Positions 62,884-64,000 of a DNA stretch of 64,000 nucleotides are shown here, piece by piece; position 1 is the stretch's first letter; the number at the start of each line of letters is the position of its first letter. Under the pieces are notes generated by a model, which was given only the letters and a program-made list of their open reading frames with translations, made no database searches and had not been told where the DNA came from. A program made the translations under genes and the position numbers. The DNA is from Ecdyonurus torrentis (Eukaryota; Arthropoda; Insecta; Ephemeroptera; Heptageniidae): contig OX439132.1 of assembly GCA_949318235.1 (NCBI GenBank), forward strand, positions 5,502,886-5,566,885. Direction: 5' to 3'.

Positions 62884-64000
62884 GTATGTGTATTTCTTAT
62901 ATTTTTATTTAAATTGACAAATATCTCGATTTTTAGACGTGTGGAGAAAGTTTAAAACTTTAGCGTTTACTTTGAAACTACAAAATTCATAGTTTAGGAG
63001 CAAATTTCTGGTAGAATAAAATGTAAATTGATTGAAATAGGTGATAAAACAATATATTGGCTACTAATGTATAATGCTTTTTACATTATATTAAAAAATA
63101 TTTTTGATGAAATATATTTTTATCTAGATTTTTGCTAGTTTGCTAGCAAAATTTGCGTACCAAACAAGTTTTTTCTGTATAAAATAAACCTTGCGTATCA
63201 AAGATGTATCAAATCATATGCCATCCTATTTTAGTATTAAATACAGCTAATTTTAAAATATGTAATCAATAATCATGGTCCATATAGTGCTGAATTACTG
63301 TGCAATGTAAATTTTAGCTTAAAAGTCTATGGACTATTTTTTCTCTCTCAATATTTAAGTAGCAAACAAAGTGATCACACTGATCACAAGAAAAATAGCT
63401 TTTGAATGAAAATAAATAACTAATTTCAAGAAAGGTTTTAATGATTCTTCAATCATAAATCTACTAAAACTTCTTCATTTTATCACCTTTATAAAATATG
63501 TGTTTATGTTTAAGTAAAGTAATGAATAATTTTTAAATAAACAGACACGTTAGAAATTTAGTTCGACGAGGTCAAAATAGGTTCATAAAACTATGGCTCA
63601 TTTAGTTTTGAATTACTATAATTAACTAAATATACTTGCATTTATAATGCATAAAATTTATAGAATTAAAAGCATGTTTTTTGACCTAAAATTTTAAACC
63701 TTATTGTGTTTTTCTACAATAGAAATTTTTCTTTCATTTTTTTCTTCTCATGCTTAATTATTCATTATTACTTTCAAAATAGTCTCAAAATCATATTTTC
63801 TGTATATAATGTAAAGAATTTAATTGCATTTTTTCAAGCAATACAATTCTTTTTTTCAATGTACAGTACAGATTATAAGTTATGTTAACTTTACGAATTA
63901 TTAATTTTGGCTATTATATTTTTCCTTGTTTTAAAGTAAATTTGAACCACCATAAAATTAAATGTTGCGTTAAGTTTGCATTATATACTGTACGTAGAAA
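62884..64000 (+). other. Myo3 intron running to the window end
   Basis: Starts at the donor CAG|GTATGT (62884). No further exon is recognised in the remaining 1.1 kb; the sequence is AT-rich and repeat-poor. Confidence 0.7.

Overview
The window is very AT-rich animal DNA with spliced genes, long introns, many microsatellites and many non-autonomous transposable elements. Nothing is prokaryotic. Two genes can be recognised, both on the + strand and both cut by a window edge or a sequence gap. Gene content, long (GA)n/(CT)n tracts and very low GC suggest an arthropod (crustacean or hemimetabolous insect). That is an inference; I cannot name the species.

Layout. 1-19448 is a repeat cluster with no credible gene: a 3.2 kb foldback-like element made of CTTGCAAGAT palindromes, nested hAT elements, a near-perfect spacer-free palindrome with arms of about 198 bp, two-orientation tandem repeats, and a 158-bp satellite that switches orientation once and runs into a 200-N gap (19449-19648). 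19935-26380 is the 3' part of an XK-related (XKR) membrane protein gene in six exons, followed by a long 3' UTR-like region with several AATAAA signals. Its third intron holds an intact hAT element with an 8-bp target duplication and, on the opposite strand, a promoter-like block followed by a hammerhead ribozyme. 26.4-55.5 kb is non-coding AT-rich DNA with six long GA/CT tracts, dispersed repeats, a CpG-containing island near 29.2 kb that looks like a non-coding first exon, and small hairpins. 57121-62883 holds the first three recognisable coding exons of a class III myosin (Myo3/NinaC family): the N-terminal lobe of its kinase domain. The gene continues past the window end.

The strongest observation is the hammerhead ribozyme at 22750-22794 on the - strand. 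Its core, stem II, short palindromic stem III and two-part stem I are all readable. It lies downstream of CCAAT and TATA motifs on the same strand, the arrangement expected of a Penelope-like element or retrozyme. A diverged second copy of part of this element, interrupted by a 195-bp TA-flanked MITE, lies two introns downstream. The most unusual structural theme is how many unrelated foldback or two-orientation arrays are packed into the first 19 kb.

The two genes have no evident functional link. XKR proteins are phospholipid scramblases or their relatives in the plasma membrane. Class III myosins are kinase-motor fusions of photoreceptors and actin protrusions.
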